Source of the DNA: JAFKKS01 sp050187875
GTDB lineage: Bacteria > Pseudomonadota > Alphaproteobacteria > Rhizobiales > Xanthobacteraceae
NCBI GenBank assembly: GCA_050187875.1
Contig: JBFWXB010000001.1
Span: 62,001-126,000 of the forward strand
Direction of reading: 5' to 3'
DNA length: 64,000 bases
Shown here: in pieces, positions 44,057 through 51,632 of the stretch
Layout of the letters: each line of letters starts with the position of its first letter
Position numbering within the stretch: the first letter of the stretch is position 1
The notes under the pieces: generated by a model
What the model was told of the DNA's origin: nothing
Seen by the model: only the letters and a program-made list of their open reading frames with translations
Database searches by the model: none
Translations under genes and position numbers: made by a program

Positions 44057-44638
44057 CGCTCTCCCCTTGAAGGGGCAGAGCGTCGCGCGTTTCTTCTCGC
44101 TTCCCTGAAAGGGGAGAGCGGAAGAGTCTTCGCTGCACGCCAATGCCTCCATCGTCATGGCCGGGGCTTGTCCCGGCCATCCCGATTAGGAGGGCACGGG
44201 GCCGGGCTAAGCGAGATCGCCGGGACAAGCCCGGCGATGACGCAGGGGGTAGCGGCCCGAGGTTTACGGCGCCGGGTACGCCGGGGTCCCTTTTTCCGTT
44301 TCCCCAAAAAGGGGATGGAGCGCCGGGAGGCGCCAGGGGCTTGCGAGGCCCCTCAGCGGGTGTGCGAGACCCGCTCAATGCGCGCCGGATTCGGACCAGG
44401 GTTGCGAAGCCTGATCCGGGGCGCGCGGGCCTCCTTGCGATCGGAGACCCAGCGCCTCCCGGCGCTCCATCGGCGAAATCCTCCGGAGAGAATTTCGCGA
44501 TTGCCTCCGCTGCCTCGAGACGCAGCGGACGGCACTCGCCAATGTGCATATATTCCTAGAAACGTCAAGACCATTTTGTCATTCCGCGCCCCTTCCGTCG
44601 CCGCTGCGCGGCGACACCTCCCCCGTTTCACGGGGAGG
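44057..44638. repeat. Hairpin-rich repeat block with a 20-bp perfect long-range inverted repeat
   Basis: This gene-free stretch holds about ten stem-loops. GATGGAGCGCCGGGAGGCGC (44314-44333) is matched perfectly by its reverse complement at 44452-44471. Between these arms lie four hairpins whose loops all contain TGCGA: 44335-44353 (loop TTGCGAG), 44355-44375 (GTGCGAG), about 44397-44413 (GTTGCGAAG) and 44427-44450 (TTGCGATC). Outside are stems at 44057-44082, 44096-44120, 44301-44315, 44473-44498, 44506-44529, 44598-44614 and 44617-44638. A GTCAT-type repeat (R3) is embedded at 44153-44242. It may be a structured RNA, a repeat element or a protein-binding array. Confidence 0.7.
44153..44242. 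repeat. Intergenic palindromic repeat, copy R3
   Basis: It is bounded by CGTCAT and ATGACG. It has the hairpins ATGGCCGGG/CCCGGCCAT and ATCGCCGGG/CCCGGCGAT, built like R1, R4 and R5 but with its own stem sequence. Confidence 0.7.
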
Positions 44639-44717
44639 AAGCACGCACCCGAAAGAAGGCGATACGATCACACTGCATCAGCAGCCGAACACTTGTCCCG
44701 GCGATAACAAGACTGCT

Positions 44718-45689
44718 TTAGCGCACCGTCAGGACGATCTTGCCCGCAGCCTCGCGATCGAGAAGCCGGCGCAACGCCTTGCCGACGTCTTGCAGCGGAT
44801 AGGTTTCGGTCACCGGCGGATCGACTTGCCCAGCCCCGAACATGCGGCACAGATCGGCGAAGGCGTGCTGATCGACCTGCGGTTTCCTCTCGCGATAGAA
44901 ACTCCAGGAGAAGCCGATGATCGTCGCATTCTTGACCAGCGCGTGGTTGGCCGGAACGAGCTGCCGCTCGCCGGAGGCAAAACCGACGACAAGAATCCGT
45001 CCCTCGAAATTGATGCACTTCAGGGCCCAACGGAAGGCATCGCCGCCGACCGGATCGAAGACGACGTCGACGCCGCCGGTCAGGCTCTTGATGCGCGCGA
45101 CGACATCCTCGCTCGCGTAGTTGATCAGATGATCGGCGCCGTGCTTCGCGGCGAGATCGAGCTTCGCCGTCGAACTTGCGGTCGCGATGACCGTCGCTCC
45201 CAACGCCTTGCCGACTTCGACCGCCGCTATTCCGACGCCGCCGCCGGCGCCGGTGACAAGCAGCACGTCGCCCGCCTTGAGGCCGGCGCGATACTGCAGT
45301 CCGACATGTGCTGTCCCATAGGAGATCGGAAACGCGGCAGCCTGAACGAAGTCCATGCCGCGCGGCATCGCGAAGGTGTGCGCGGCGGGCATCACCGCCT
45401 CTTCCGCGAAATAGCCGTAACGCGCATAGCCGACGATACGGTCGCCGGGCTTCAGCCCTTCGACACCCGGCCCGGTCTCGATGACCTCGCCGCCTGCTTC
45501 CATGCCGGGAATGAAGGGCAGCGGCGGCTTGTGCTGGTACTGATCGGAGATGATGAGGGAATCGGCAAAATTCACCGCCGCCGCATGAACGCGGATGCGC
45601 ACCTCGCCGGGACCGGGCCGGCGCGCCGGAATATCCGAGACGACGAGATCCTCTGGCTTGCAGTGGCGTTGAATCTGGATCGCGCGCAT
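44718..45689 (-). CDS. NADPH:quinone oxidoreductase-like zinc-free alcohol dehydrogenase (MDR) family protein
   Basis: This 323-aa medium-chain reductase has a GroES-like N-terminal domain (VNFADSLIISDQYQHKPPLPFIPGMEAGGEV) and a Rossmann domain (VLLVTGAGGGVGIAAVEVGKALGATVIATASS). The catalytic-zinc Cys and the structural-zinc four-Cys loop of alcohol dehydrogenases are absent, as in quinone oxidoreductases and enoyl reductases. The ATG at 45689 begins MRAIQIQRHCKPEDLVV. It appears monocistronic, 139 bp downstream of the SDR gene. Confidence 0.9.
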   Translation of the reverse strand: MRAIQIQRHCKPEDLVVSDIPARRPGPGEVRIRVHAAAVNFADSLIISDQYQHKPPLPFIPGMEAGGEVIETGPGVEGLKPGDRIVGYARYGYFAEEAVMPAAHTFAMPRGMDFVQAAAFPISYGTAHVGLQYRAGLKAGDVLLVTGAGGGVGIAAVEVGKALGATVIATASSTAKLDLAAKHGADHLINYASEDVVARIKSLTGGVDVVFDPVGGDAFRWALKCINFEGRILVVGFASGERQLVPANHALVKNATIIGFSWSFYRERKPQVDQHAFADLCRMFGAGQVDPPVTETYPLQDVGKALRRLLDREAAGKIVLTVR

Positions 45690-45828
45690 TCAATCCTTCC
45701 TCTCGCCCCTCGCTCGCCGAGGACGATCGAGCCTTCATTGCATCCAATTTCGCATGCAGTATCGGCAGGCGGCGAAAGGGTCAAGGATGGGGCGCGGACG
45801 GAGGGACGAAACGCGAAGCCCGTGGTCC

Positions 45829-46587
45829 TTAAACGTGCTGGCCGCCGTTGATGTGAATCTCGGCGCCGTTCACGTAAGACGACGTTTCCGTGCACAGGAC
45901 ATAGATGATCTTCGCCACCTCGTCGGGCGTGCCGAGGCGATGCATCGGGATTTGCGTCGCGACGATCTCCTCGGTGCCGGGAGAGAGGATCGCGGTGTCG
46001 ATCTCGCCGGGCGCGATCGCATTGACGCGCACGCCCTGCGCGCCGAAATCCGCCGCCATCTCGCGGGTGAGCGAGGCGAGCGCGGCCTTCGACGTCGCAT
46101 AAGCGGCGCCGGCGAAAGGATGCACGCGCGACCCGGCGATCGAGGTGACGTTCACGACCGAGCCCTTCGCCGCCTTCAGCTCTTCGAGCAGCCCACGCGC
46201 GAGCATGATCGGCGCGAAGAAGTTGACCCGAAACACCTGCTCCCAGGTATTGAGATCGGTGCCGATCGAGCCCATCCGCTTGCCGCCCTCGGCCTTCGGG
46301 GAGATCGCCGCATTGTTGACGAGCGCGTGCAGCGCCTTGGGCTCGAGCCGCCGCTTGATCTCGGCGATGGCCTCAATGGTGTTCTCGGGATCGCCGAGGT
46401 CGACCTGGATGTGATCCTCGGGGCCGGCCTCCCACGGACAGTTCTCGGGAAAAGGGTGGCGCGAGCAGGTGATGACGCGCCAGCCAGCCGCCGAGAAGCG
46501 CTTGACCGTGGCGTGGCCGATGCCGCGGCTCGCCCCGGTGAGAAGGAGCGTGCGGCGCGGCTCTTGCGGGGGCGTGCGGTTAGGCAT
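45829..46587 (-). CDS. Short-chain dehydrogenase/reductase
   Basis: This 252-aa SDR enzyme has the nucleotide motif TGASRGIGHA, the NNAA stretch (ALVNNAAISP) and the catalytic Ser-Tyr-Lys (VNVTSIAGS...AAYATSKAAL). The ATG at 46587 (MPNRTPPQEPRRTLLLTG) is preferred; the frame continues to 46686 but would overlap pdxH. It lies 31 bp after pdxH on the same strand, so the two may be co-transcribed. The substrate is unknown. Confidence 0.9.
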   Translation of the reverse strand: MPNRTPPQEPRRTLLLTGASRGIGHATVKRFSAAGWRVITCSRHPFPENCPWEAGPEDHIQVDLGDPENTIEAIAEIKRRLEPKALHALVNNAAISPKAEGGKRMGSIGTDLNTWEQVFRVNFFAPIMLARGLLEELKAAKGSVVNVTSIAGSRVHPFAGAAYATSKAALASLTREMAADFGAQGVRVNAIAPGEIDTAILSPGTEEIVATQIPMHRLGTPDEVAKIIYVLCTETSSYVNGAEIHINGGQHV

Positions 46588-46618
46588 GCGTTGCTGCGAT
46601 CCTGCTAAAGGCCAGCCG

Positions 46619-47242
46619 TCACGGATAGAGCCGCGTCTTAACCCACGGCGCGCCGGACGTCTCGCGGCGGTATTCGACGCGATCATGCAGGCGGAACGGC
46701 CGGTCGTGCCAGAACTCCATGGAGACCGGCACGATGCGGAAGCCCGACCAATGCGGCGGGCGCGGCACCGCGCCGATGGCGTATTTCGCCGTCGTCAAGG
46801 CGATGGCTTTCTCGAAGGCCATGCGGCTTTCGAGCGGCGAGGATTGCTTGCTCGCCCAGGCGCCGATCTGCGAGCCGCGCGGGCGCGTGGCGAAATAGGC
46901 GTCGGCCTCCGCGTCGGTCACGGGCTCCACCGGTCCACGCACGCGCACTTGCCGCCGCAGCGACTTCCAATGAAAGACGAGCGCCGCCTTCGGCTGCCCG
47001 GCCAGCTCCCTCGCCTTTTTACTTTCAAGATTGGTGTAGAAAACGAAGCCGTGATCATCGACGCCCTTCAGCAGCACCATGCGCGCATCCGGCAGGCCGG
47101 TGTCGTCGACCGTCGCCAACGTCATCGCGTTCGGATCGTTCGGCTCGGACTTCTTCGCGTCCTCCATCCATTCAGCGAAAAGCCCGAAAGGCTCGGCGGC
47201 TTCGGTGAAGTCACCGGATGTTAACGGCTGTTGATGTTTCAT
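46619..47242 (-). CDS. pdxH: Pyridoxamine 5'-phosphate oxidase
   Basis: This 207-aa FMN enzyme makes pyridoxal 5'-phosphate from pyridoxine or pyridoxamine phosphate. Family motifs are clear: RMVLLKGVDDHGFVFYTNLESKKARELA, QVRVRGPVEPVT, ATRPRGSQIGAWAS and the C-terminal FWHDRPFRLHDRVEYRRE...WVKTRLYP. Length and ends fit the family. The ATG at 47242 overlaps the first ATG of the divergent reading frame, so the lipoprotein probably starts further downstream. Confidence 0.96.
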   Translation of the reverse strand: MKHQQPLTSGDFTEAAEPFGLFAEWMEDAKKSEPNDPNAMTLATVDDTGLPDARMVLLKGVDDHGFVFYTNLESKKARELAGQPKAALVFHWKSLRRQVRVRGPVEPVTDAEADAYFATRPRGSQIGAWASKQSSPLESRMAFEKAIALTTAKYAIGAVPRPPHWSGFRIVPVSMEFWHDRPFRLHDRVEYRRETSGAPWVKTRLYP

Positions 47243-47282
47243 GAATGACGCCAGTGCGAAACGGATGAGTGGTGAATGGCCG

Positions 47283-47795
47283 ATGCGGGGCCGCGTGACG
47301 ACGTTATATAAGGGACAAGTAATCGCGTGCCTACGCTGGCGTCATGCCGCCAGGCGCGCCCTGCCCTGCCTGATCCTCGCCGCCCTTGCTCTTCCCGCCG
47401 GCGCCTGCAGCACGACCTATCAGCTCGGCGGGCTGTCTTCGGCAGACGATTCCCCGAAATACACCGGCACGGCGGCCGCGGCGGCGCCTGCCGCAGAGAA
47501 GAAGGCGCCCTCGATCCTCGCCGGCGGCGACCTCGCCGCCGCGAAGGCGGTGGTCGCACGGCTGTTTACCTTCGACCGCAAAGACCTCGCGCTGCCTTGG
47601 GAGAACCCGTCGACCGGGGCCCGCGGGACGGTGACGCCGCTTGCCTCCGCCTATACGCAGGACGGCACCACCTGCCACGACTTCCTCGCGAGCTACATCA
47701 AGGACGCCGCCGAGTCCTGGTACCAGGGCGGCGCCTGCCGGATTAAAAGCGGCAAGTGGGAAGTGCGCGAGATGAAGCCGCTGAACCGCTCCTAA
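47283..47795 (+). CDS. Lipoprotein of the RT0821/Lpp0805 surface-antigen type
   Basis: This protein of about 170 aa has a hydrophobic signal (RRALPCLILAALALPAGAC) with a lipobox Cys, then an Ala-rich linker. Its C-terminal domain reads PWENPSTGARGTVTPLASAYTQDGTTCHDFLASYI and ends in SWYQGGACRIKSGKWEV. This matches small alphaproteobacterial surface antigens related to the 17-kDa family. The start is uncertain: ATG codons at 47241, 47265 and 47283 are in frame. The first collides with pdxH, and 47283 is the most downstream in-frame ATG that keeps the signal. Confidence 0.75.
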   Translation: MRGRVTTLYKGQVIACLRWRHAARRALPCLILAALALPAGACSTTYQLGGLSSADDSPKYTGTAAAAAPAAEKKAPSILAGGDLAAAKAVVARLFTFDRKDLALPWENPSTGARGTVTPLASAYTQDGTTCHDFLASYIKDAAESWYQGGACRIKSGKWEVREMKPLNRS

Positions 47796-47974
47796 CTCGG
47801 ACGGAAATTGCTCTAGGCCTCGCCGCAACGGCGTTGCAGTCTCGCCACATACGCCCCACATTGCCGGCAGTGCATTTCGCCGGGCTAGTGTCTCGTACAC
47901 GCGGCAAGAATGTGCGGACTTCTGAACCGCCACACGAGCGCCTGGCGGCACCCTTTCTGACGGAGCAATAGGCG

Positions 47975-48976
47975 ATGCGTAACCCCTACGACGTCCTGGG
48001 GGTCAAGCCGAGTGCGGGCCACGACGAGATCAAGAAGGCGTTTCGCCGCCAGGCGAAGAAGCTGCATCCGGACGCCAACAAGAACGATCCGAAGGCTGCG
48101 GTGAAATTCGCCGAGCTCAACGCCGCCTATGAGATCGTCGGCGACGAGACCAAGCGCAAGCAGTTCGATCGCGGCGAGATCGACGCCGACGGCAAGCCCG
48201 CCTTCCAGGGCTTCGAAGGCTTTGGCCGCCGTCCCGGCGGCAGGCAGCGCGCCGGCGCCGGCCCCGGCGGCTCCCATTTCGAGAGCTTCACCTTCAGCCC
48301 CGAGGATTTGCGCCGCGCCGGCGGCGGACGCGGCGGCGGCTTCAGCGCCTTCGAGGATATCCTCAGCGGCGTGTTCGGCGGCATGGGCGGCGGGCGCGGC
48401 CCGCGGCCGGACGCCGGCCCCTCATTTCACTTCGAGGAGGCGCCGAGCGCCGGCCATGACGTCGCCGCCGAGGTGACGATCTCGCTCGCGGACGCCGCGC
48501 ATGGGACCCGGACGCGCGTGCAGCTTCCGACCGGCCGCGAGGTCGACGTCAAGGTGCCGGCCGGACTTAGCGATGGCAAGCAGATTCGCCTCAAGGGCCA
48601 AGGCATGCCGGGACAGAGCGGCGGCCCGGCGGGCGACGTGCTGATAACGGTGCGCATCGCGCCGCATCCGCATTTCAAGGTCGAGGGCGCGAACCTGCGC
48701 GTCGATGTGCCGATCACGCTCTACGACGCGGTGCTTGGCGGCAAGGCGCGTGTGCCGACCCTCGACGGCGCGGTCGATCTCGCGATCCCGGCGGGAACGA
48801 GCTCGGGCCGCACCTTCCGCCTCAAGGGCAAGGGCCTTCCCGCCAAGGCTGCGACGGGCGACCTCTTCGCGACGGCGCGCATCATGCTGCCAGAGAAGCC
48901 CGATCCCGAGCTCGAGGCGCTGATGCGGGCGTGGCGCGAGGCGAAGCCCTACAAGCCGCGCGGCGGGTTCGAGTAA
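47975..48976 (+). CDS. DnaJ-class co-chaperone (CbpA-like, no zinc finger)
   Basis: This 333-aa protein has an N-terminal J domain with the HPD motif at residues 31-33. A Gly/Phe-rich linker (FGRRPGGRQRAGAGPGG, GGMGGGRGPR) follows, then two C-terminal beta-domains (EVTISLADAAHGTRTRVQLPTG and LRVDVPITLYDAVLGGKARVPTLDG). The cysteine-rich zinc region of DnaJ is absent, placing it in the type II/CbpA group. It should stimulate DnaK ATPase and bind unfolded protein. The ATG at 47975 begins MRNPYDVLGVKPSAG. Confidence 0.93.
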   Translation: MRNPYDVLGVKPSAGHDEIKKAFRRQAKKLHPDANKNDPKAAVKFAELNAAYEIVGDETKRKQFDRGEIDADGKPAFQGFEGFGRRPGGRQRAGAGPGGSHFESFTFSPEDLRRAGGGRGGGFSAFEDILSGVFGGMGGGRGPRPDAGPSFHFEEAPSAGHDVAAEVTISLADAAHGTRTRVQLPTGREVDVKVPAGLSDGKQIRLKGQGMPGQSGGPAGDVLITVRIAPHPHFKVEGANLRVDVPITLYDAVLGGKARVPTLDGAVDLAIPAGTSSGRTFRLKGKGLPAKAATGDLFATARIMLPEKPDPELEALMRAWREAKPYKPRGGFE

Positions 48977-48983
48977 GCTATGT

Positions 48984-49062
48984 CGTCATTGCCGGGCTTG
49001 ACCCGGCAATTCATCATTTTTCACGAAGAAGATGGATGCCCGGGTCAAGCCCGGGCATGACG
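48984..49062. repeat. Intergenic palindromic repeat, copy R4
   Basis: It runs from CGTCAT to ATGACG with the hairpins TTGCCGGG/CCCGGCAA and ATGCCCGGG/CCCGGGCAT. It lies between the convergent dnaJ-like and anti-sigma genes, 8 bp after the first stop. Confidence 0.8.
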
Positions 49063-49097
49063 CCAGATATTTTATGCTGAGCAGGAGGCTGTTTGGC

Positions 49098-49901
49098 CTA
49101 TCGCGCCGCGGCCTTGTACGGTAGGCTAGAGCGCGTCGCGTCCTTGTCGATCTGCGCATAGGCGCTCTCGGCGACCTTGTGCAGCTTCTCGCGGTTGGCG
49201 GGGCCGGTCACCACGTAGGCGACGGCGCCGTCCATCCAATACACCGCGCCGATCGTCCCTGCCGCGCGATAGCGCAGCGCCGTCGGCGCCTGTGCGTCGC
49301 GCGCGCAATAGAGTGTGTAGCGCTCGCCGGACGGGCCCTCATACATGAAGAAGGCAGCAGCGCCCTTCGGGCCTGGGAGCAGCCGGCCGCCCACCAGCTT
49401 GAGATTGAGCGGCTGCAGGTCCGGCGCCAGGACCTCGTGGCCGACGCGCTTCGACAGCCACTGCACGAGATGCGCTTCTTCCGCGCCCGGCACCTCGACG
49501 GGATGGCGCACCTCGACGACGTAAAGCTTGTGCGCGTCGAGCGCTTCCGCCGTGACCGTCTTCGCTGCCGGGCCGCCCTCCCAGAAGCCGCGGCCGAACC
49601 AGCCCGCCGCGCCGCCGACCAGCAGCGCCGCAACGACCGCGGCCGCCGCAACGCGCGACCACGGCCGAGCGGTTGTAATGACGCGATCGAGGTCGAGACG
49701 CGCGGGCACCGGCTCCTCGGCGACACTGCCATACCGCGCCCGGATCGCTTCCACCTGCGCGCGCCAGGCGGCGACGCGCACGGCATCGTCCGGATGCGCG
49801 GCGAGCCAGGCTTCGACGTCGCCGACGCGATCCGCCGGCAGCTCGCCGTCGACCAGGGCGTGCAGCTCGTCCTCGGTGACCGGGACGTTGCGGTCGGTCA
49901 T
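49098..49901 (-). CDS. Anti-sigma factor (membrane-bound, non-zinc)
   Basis: This 267-aa protein has an N-terminal anti-sigma helix region (VTEDELHALVDGELPADRVGDVEAWLAAHPDDAVRVAAWRAQVEAI). One transmembrane helix follows (VAAAAVVAALLVGGAAGWFG), then a periplasmic C-terminal domain. The zinc HxxxCxxC motif is missing. It should bind and hold the ECF sigma factor encoded 13 bp upstream. The periplasmic part may sense envelope stress. It is the second gene of a sigma/anti-sigma operon. Confidence 0.88.
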   Translation of the reverse strand: MTDRNVPVTEDELHALVDGELPADRVGDVEAWLAAHPDDAVRVAAWRAQVEAIRARYGSVAEEPVPARLDLDRVITTARPWSRVAAAAVVAALLVGGAAGWFGRGFWEGGPAAKTVTAEALDAHKLYVVEVRHPVEVPGAEEAHLVQWLSKRVGHEVLAPDLQPLNLKLVGGRLLPGPKGAAAFFMYEGPSGERYTLYCARDAQAPTALRYRAAGTIGAVYWMDGAVAYVVTGPANREKLHKVAESAYAQIDKDATRSSLPYKAAAR

Positions 49902-49914
49902 TGTCGTCCCCGGC

Positions 49915-50406
49915 TCACTTGATCCTCCGCAGCGCCGGCTTGTCGCCCTCGAGATAGGACTTCACCTGGGCACGGGCGCGCGCGAGCCGCGACATCACGG
50001 TGCCGATCGGCACCGCCTGCACGTCGGCGACCTCGCGGTAGCTCAACCCTTCGAGCGTGACGAGCAGGAGCACCGTGCGTTGCTCCTCCGTCAAAGTCGC
50101 GAGCGCCCGCTCGATGTCGCGCGCGCGCAAGTCCGGCGAGGACGCATCCGGCGGCTCGTGCTCGTCGATCGGGACCGCAGCCGGCCGCCGGGCCAGGGAC
50201 CGCAGCCGGTTGCGGTTGAGATTGGTGATGATCGTGTACAGCCATTTGCGGATGTCGCCGCCGTGAAAAAGGTGCTCCGAGCGCAGCGCCCGCGTCAGCG
50301 TGTCCTGCACCAGGTCGTCCGCAGCATCGGCCTCGCGCGTCAGCGCCCGCGCATAGCGACGCAACGCGGGAATGGACGCTTCAACGCCCTGCCGGAAACC
50401 GCTCAC
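49915..50406 (-). CDS. ECF-type RNA polymerase sigma factor
   Basis: This 163-aa sigma factor has region 2 (ALRRYARALTREADAADDLVQDTLTRALRSEHLFHGGDIRKWLYTIITNLNRNRLR) and region 4 (ALATLTEEQRTVLLLVTLEGLSYREVADVQAVPIGTVMSRLARAR). GTG at 50406 (MSGFRQGVEASIPALRR) fits family length; the frame runs to 50613, but the extra residues are not sigma-like. Region 4.2 with GTVMSRLARAR is well conserved. It is cotranscribed with its anti-sigma factor, and its target promoters are unknown. Confidence 0.93.
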   Translation of the reverse strand: MSGFRQGVEASIPALRRYARALTREADAADDLVQDTLTRALRSEHLFHGGDIRKWLYTIITNLNRNRLRSLARRPAAVPIDEHEPPDASSPDLRARDIERALATLTEEQRTVLLLVTLEGLSYREVADVQAVPIGTVMSRLARARAQVKSYLEGDKPALRRIK

Positions 50407-50575
50407 CAAGGCCCACCCTGTCCACCAAACAGCGGCCGCTTTTGGCCGACCCGACGCCGGGGCCCTGCGGCCCCCGGCGCCGCATTGTCGGGCGGACTTG
50501 TAAAAAGAACAATCGCCAGAGGCAGATATTCCAATTTTCGCCTGGAGCACGTCTCCCGTCCTTGAAGGGGTCAAA

Positions 50576-50592
50576 ACCCTATGCCATAGGGT
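50576..50592. promoter_or_regulatory. Inverted repeat before fabI
   Basis: ACCCTAT-GCC-ATAGGGT is a perfect 7-bp inverted repeat with a 3-bp centre. It ends 33 bp before the fabI start. It may be an operator or a leader hairpin; no factor can be named. Confidence 0.4.
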
Positions 50593-50625
50593 CCGCCCCG
50601 GCCGCGGCCGCAACTGCGAGGACCA

Positions 50626-51438
50626 ATGGCATCAACCCCGGACCTGATGCGCGGCAAGCGCGGCCTGATCATGGGCGTCGCCAACAACCGCTCGATCGCC
50701 TGGGGCATTGCCAAGGCGTGCCGCGCCCACGGCGCCGAGCTCGCCTTTACCTATCAAGGCGATGCGCTCAAGAAGCGCGTCGAGCCACTGGCTGCGGAGC
50801 TCGATGGGCTGGTCGTCGGGCACTGCGACGTGACCGATCCGGCAACCCTCGACGCCGCCTTCGCCGTCATCGCCGAGAAATGGGGATCGCTCGACTTCCT
50901 CGTCCACGCCATCGCCTTCTCCGACAAGGACCAGCTTACCGGCCGCTACGTCGACACCACGCCGGAGAATTTCGCGCAGTCGCTGCAGATCAGCTGCTAC
51001 TCGTTCACGGCGGTTGCACAGCGCGCCGAGAAGCTGATGCCGAACGGCGGCTCGCTCCTCACCCTCACCTATTACGGCGCCGAGAAGTGGATGCCGCATT
51101 ACAACGTGATGGGCGTCGCCAAGGCGGCGCTCGAGGCGTCGGTACGCTATCTCGCCGCCGATCTCGGGGTGAAGAACATCCGCGTCAACGCGATCTCGGC
51201 GGGGCCAATCAAGACGCTCGCCGCCGCGGGCATCGACGATTTCCGCTACATCCTCAAATGGAACGAGCTCAACGCGCCGCTGCGCCGCACGATCACCATC
51301 GAGGAGGTGGGCGAGACCGCCGTCTACCTCGCCTCCGACATGGCGCGCGGCATGACCGGCGAAATCCTGCACGTCGACGCCGGCTACCATGTGCTGGGGA
51401 TGAAACATCCCGACGCGCCGGATATCGCCAAGAGCTAA
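50626..51438 (+). CDS. fabI: Enoyl-[acyl-carrier-protein] reductase (NADH)
   Basis: This 270-aa enzyme of fatty acid elongation reduces trans-2-enoyl-ACP. It has the FabI-type nucleotide motif GLIMGVANNRSIAWGIAKA and the catalytic Tyr/Lys segment YYGAEKWMPHYNVMGVAKAALE. ISAGPIKTLAAAGIDDF shapes the substrate loop. The length is normal. The ATG at 50626 begins MASTPDLMRGKRGLIMG. It is divergent from the sigma operon. FabI is the target of triclosan-type inhibitors in relatives. Confidence 0.96.
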   Translation: MASTPDLMRGKRGLIMGVANNRSIAWGIAKACRAHGAELAFTYQGDALKKRVEPLAAELDGLVVGHCDVTDPATLDAAFAVIAEKWGSLDFLVHAIAFSDKDQLTGRYVDTTPENFAQSLQISCYSFTAVAQRAEKLMPNGGSLLTLTYYGAEKWMPHYNVMGVAKAALEASVRYLAADLGVKNIRVNAISAGPIKTLAAAGIDDFRYILKWNELNAPLRRTITIEEVGETAVYLASDMARGMTGEILHVDAGYHVLGMKHPDAPDIAKS

Positions 51439-51454
51439 GATAATCTAGCTGAGG

Positions 51455-51549
51455 CGTCATTGCCGGGCCTTACACTTGACCCGGCAATCCATCCTTTTCG
51501 CGAAGACTCTTTTGATTGATGGATGCGCGGGCCACGCCCGCGCATGACG
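51455..51549. repeat. Intergenic palindromic repeat, copy R5
   Basis: CGTCAT and ATGACG bound two hairpins, TTGCCGG/CCGGCAA and ATGCGCGGG/CCCGCGCAT, with an AT-rich linker that includes TTGATTGATGGATG. R1 shares both stem sequences in the opposite order. Confidence 0.8.
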
Positions 51550-51632
51550 CCTGCGCGAGGCCCTGGCCTTGCCCCCTGACGAGCCGCGGTGTCTGATGCC
51601 GTCCCCGCAGGCAGGGAGGCAGGCTTTAATCC

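Noticed and set aside
44057..44638. CRISPR array
   Set aside because: The repeated units are stem-loops with different stems and unequal spacing. There are no identical direct repeats with regular spacers and no cas gene.
46588..46686. N-terminal extension of the SDR protein
   Set aside because: It would overlap the end of pdxH and gives a basic, non-SDR sequence. The Rossmann strand starts right after the ATG at 46587.
50455..50479. GC-rich inverted repeat before the ECF sigma gene as a terminator
   Set aside because: No T tract follows on either strand and it lies in the leader of the sigma operon. It may be chance in GC-rich DNA.
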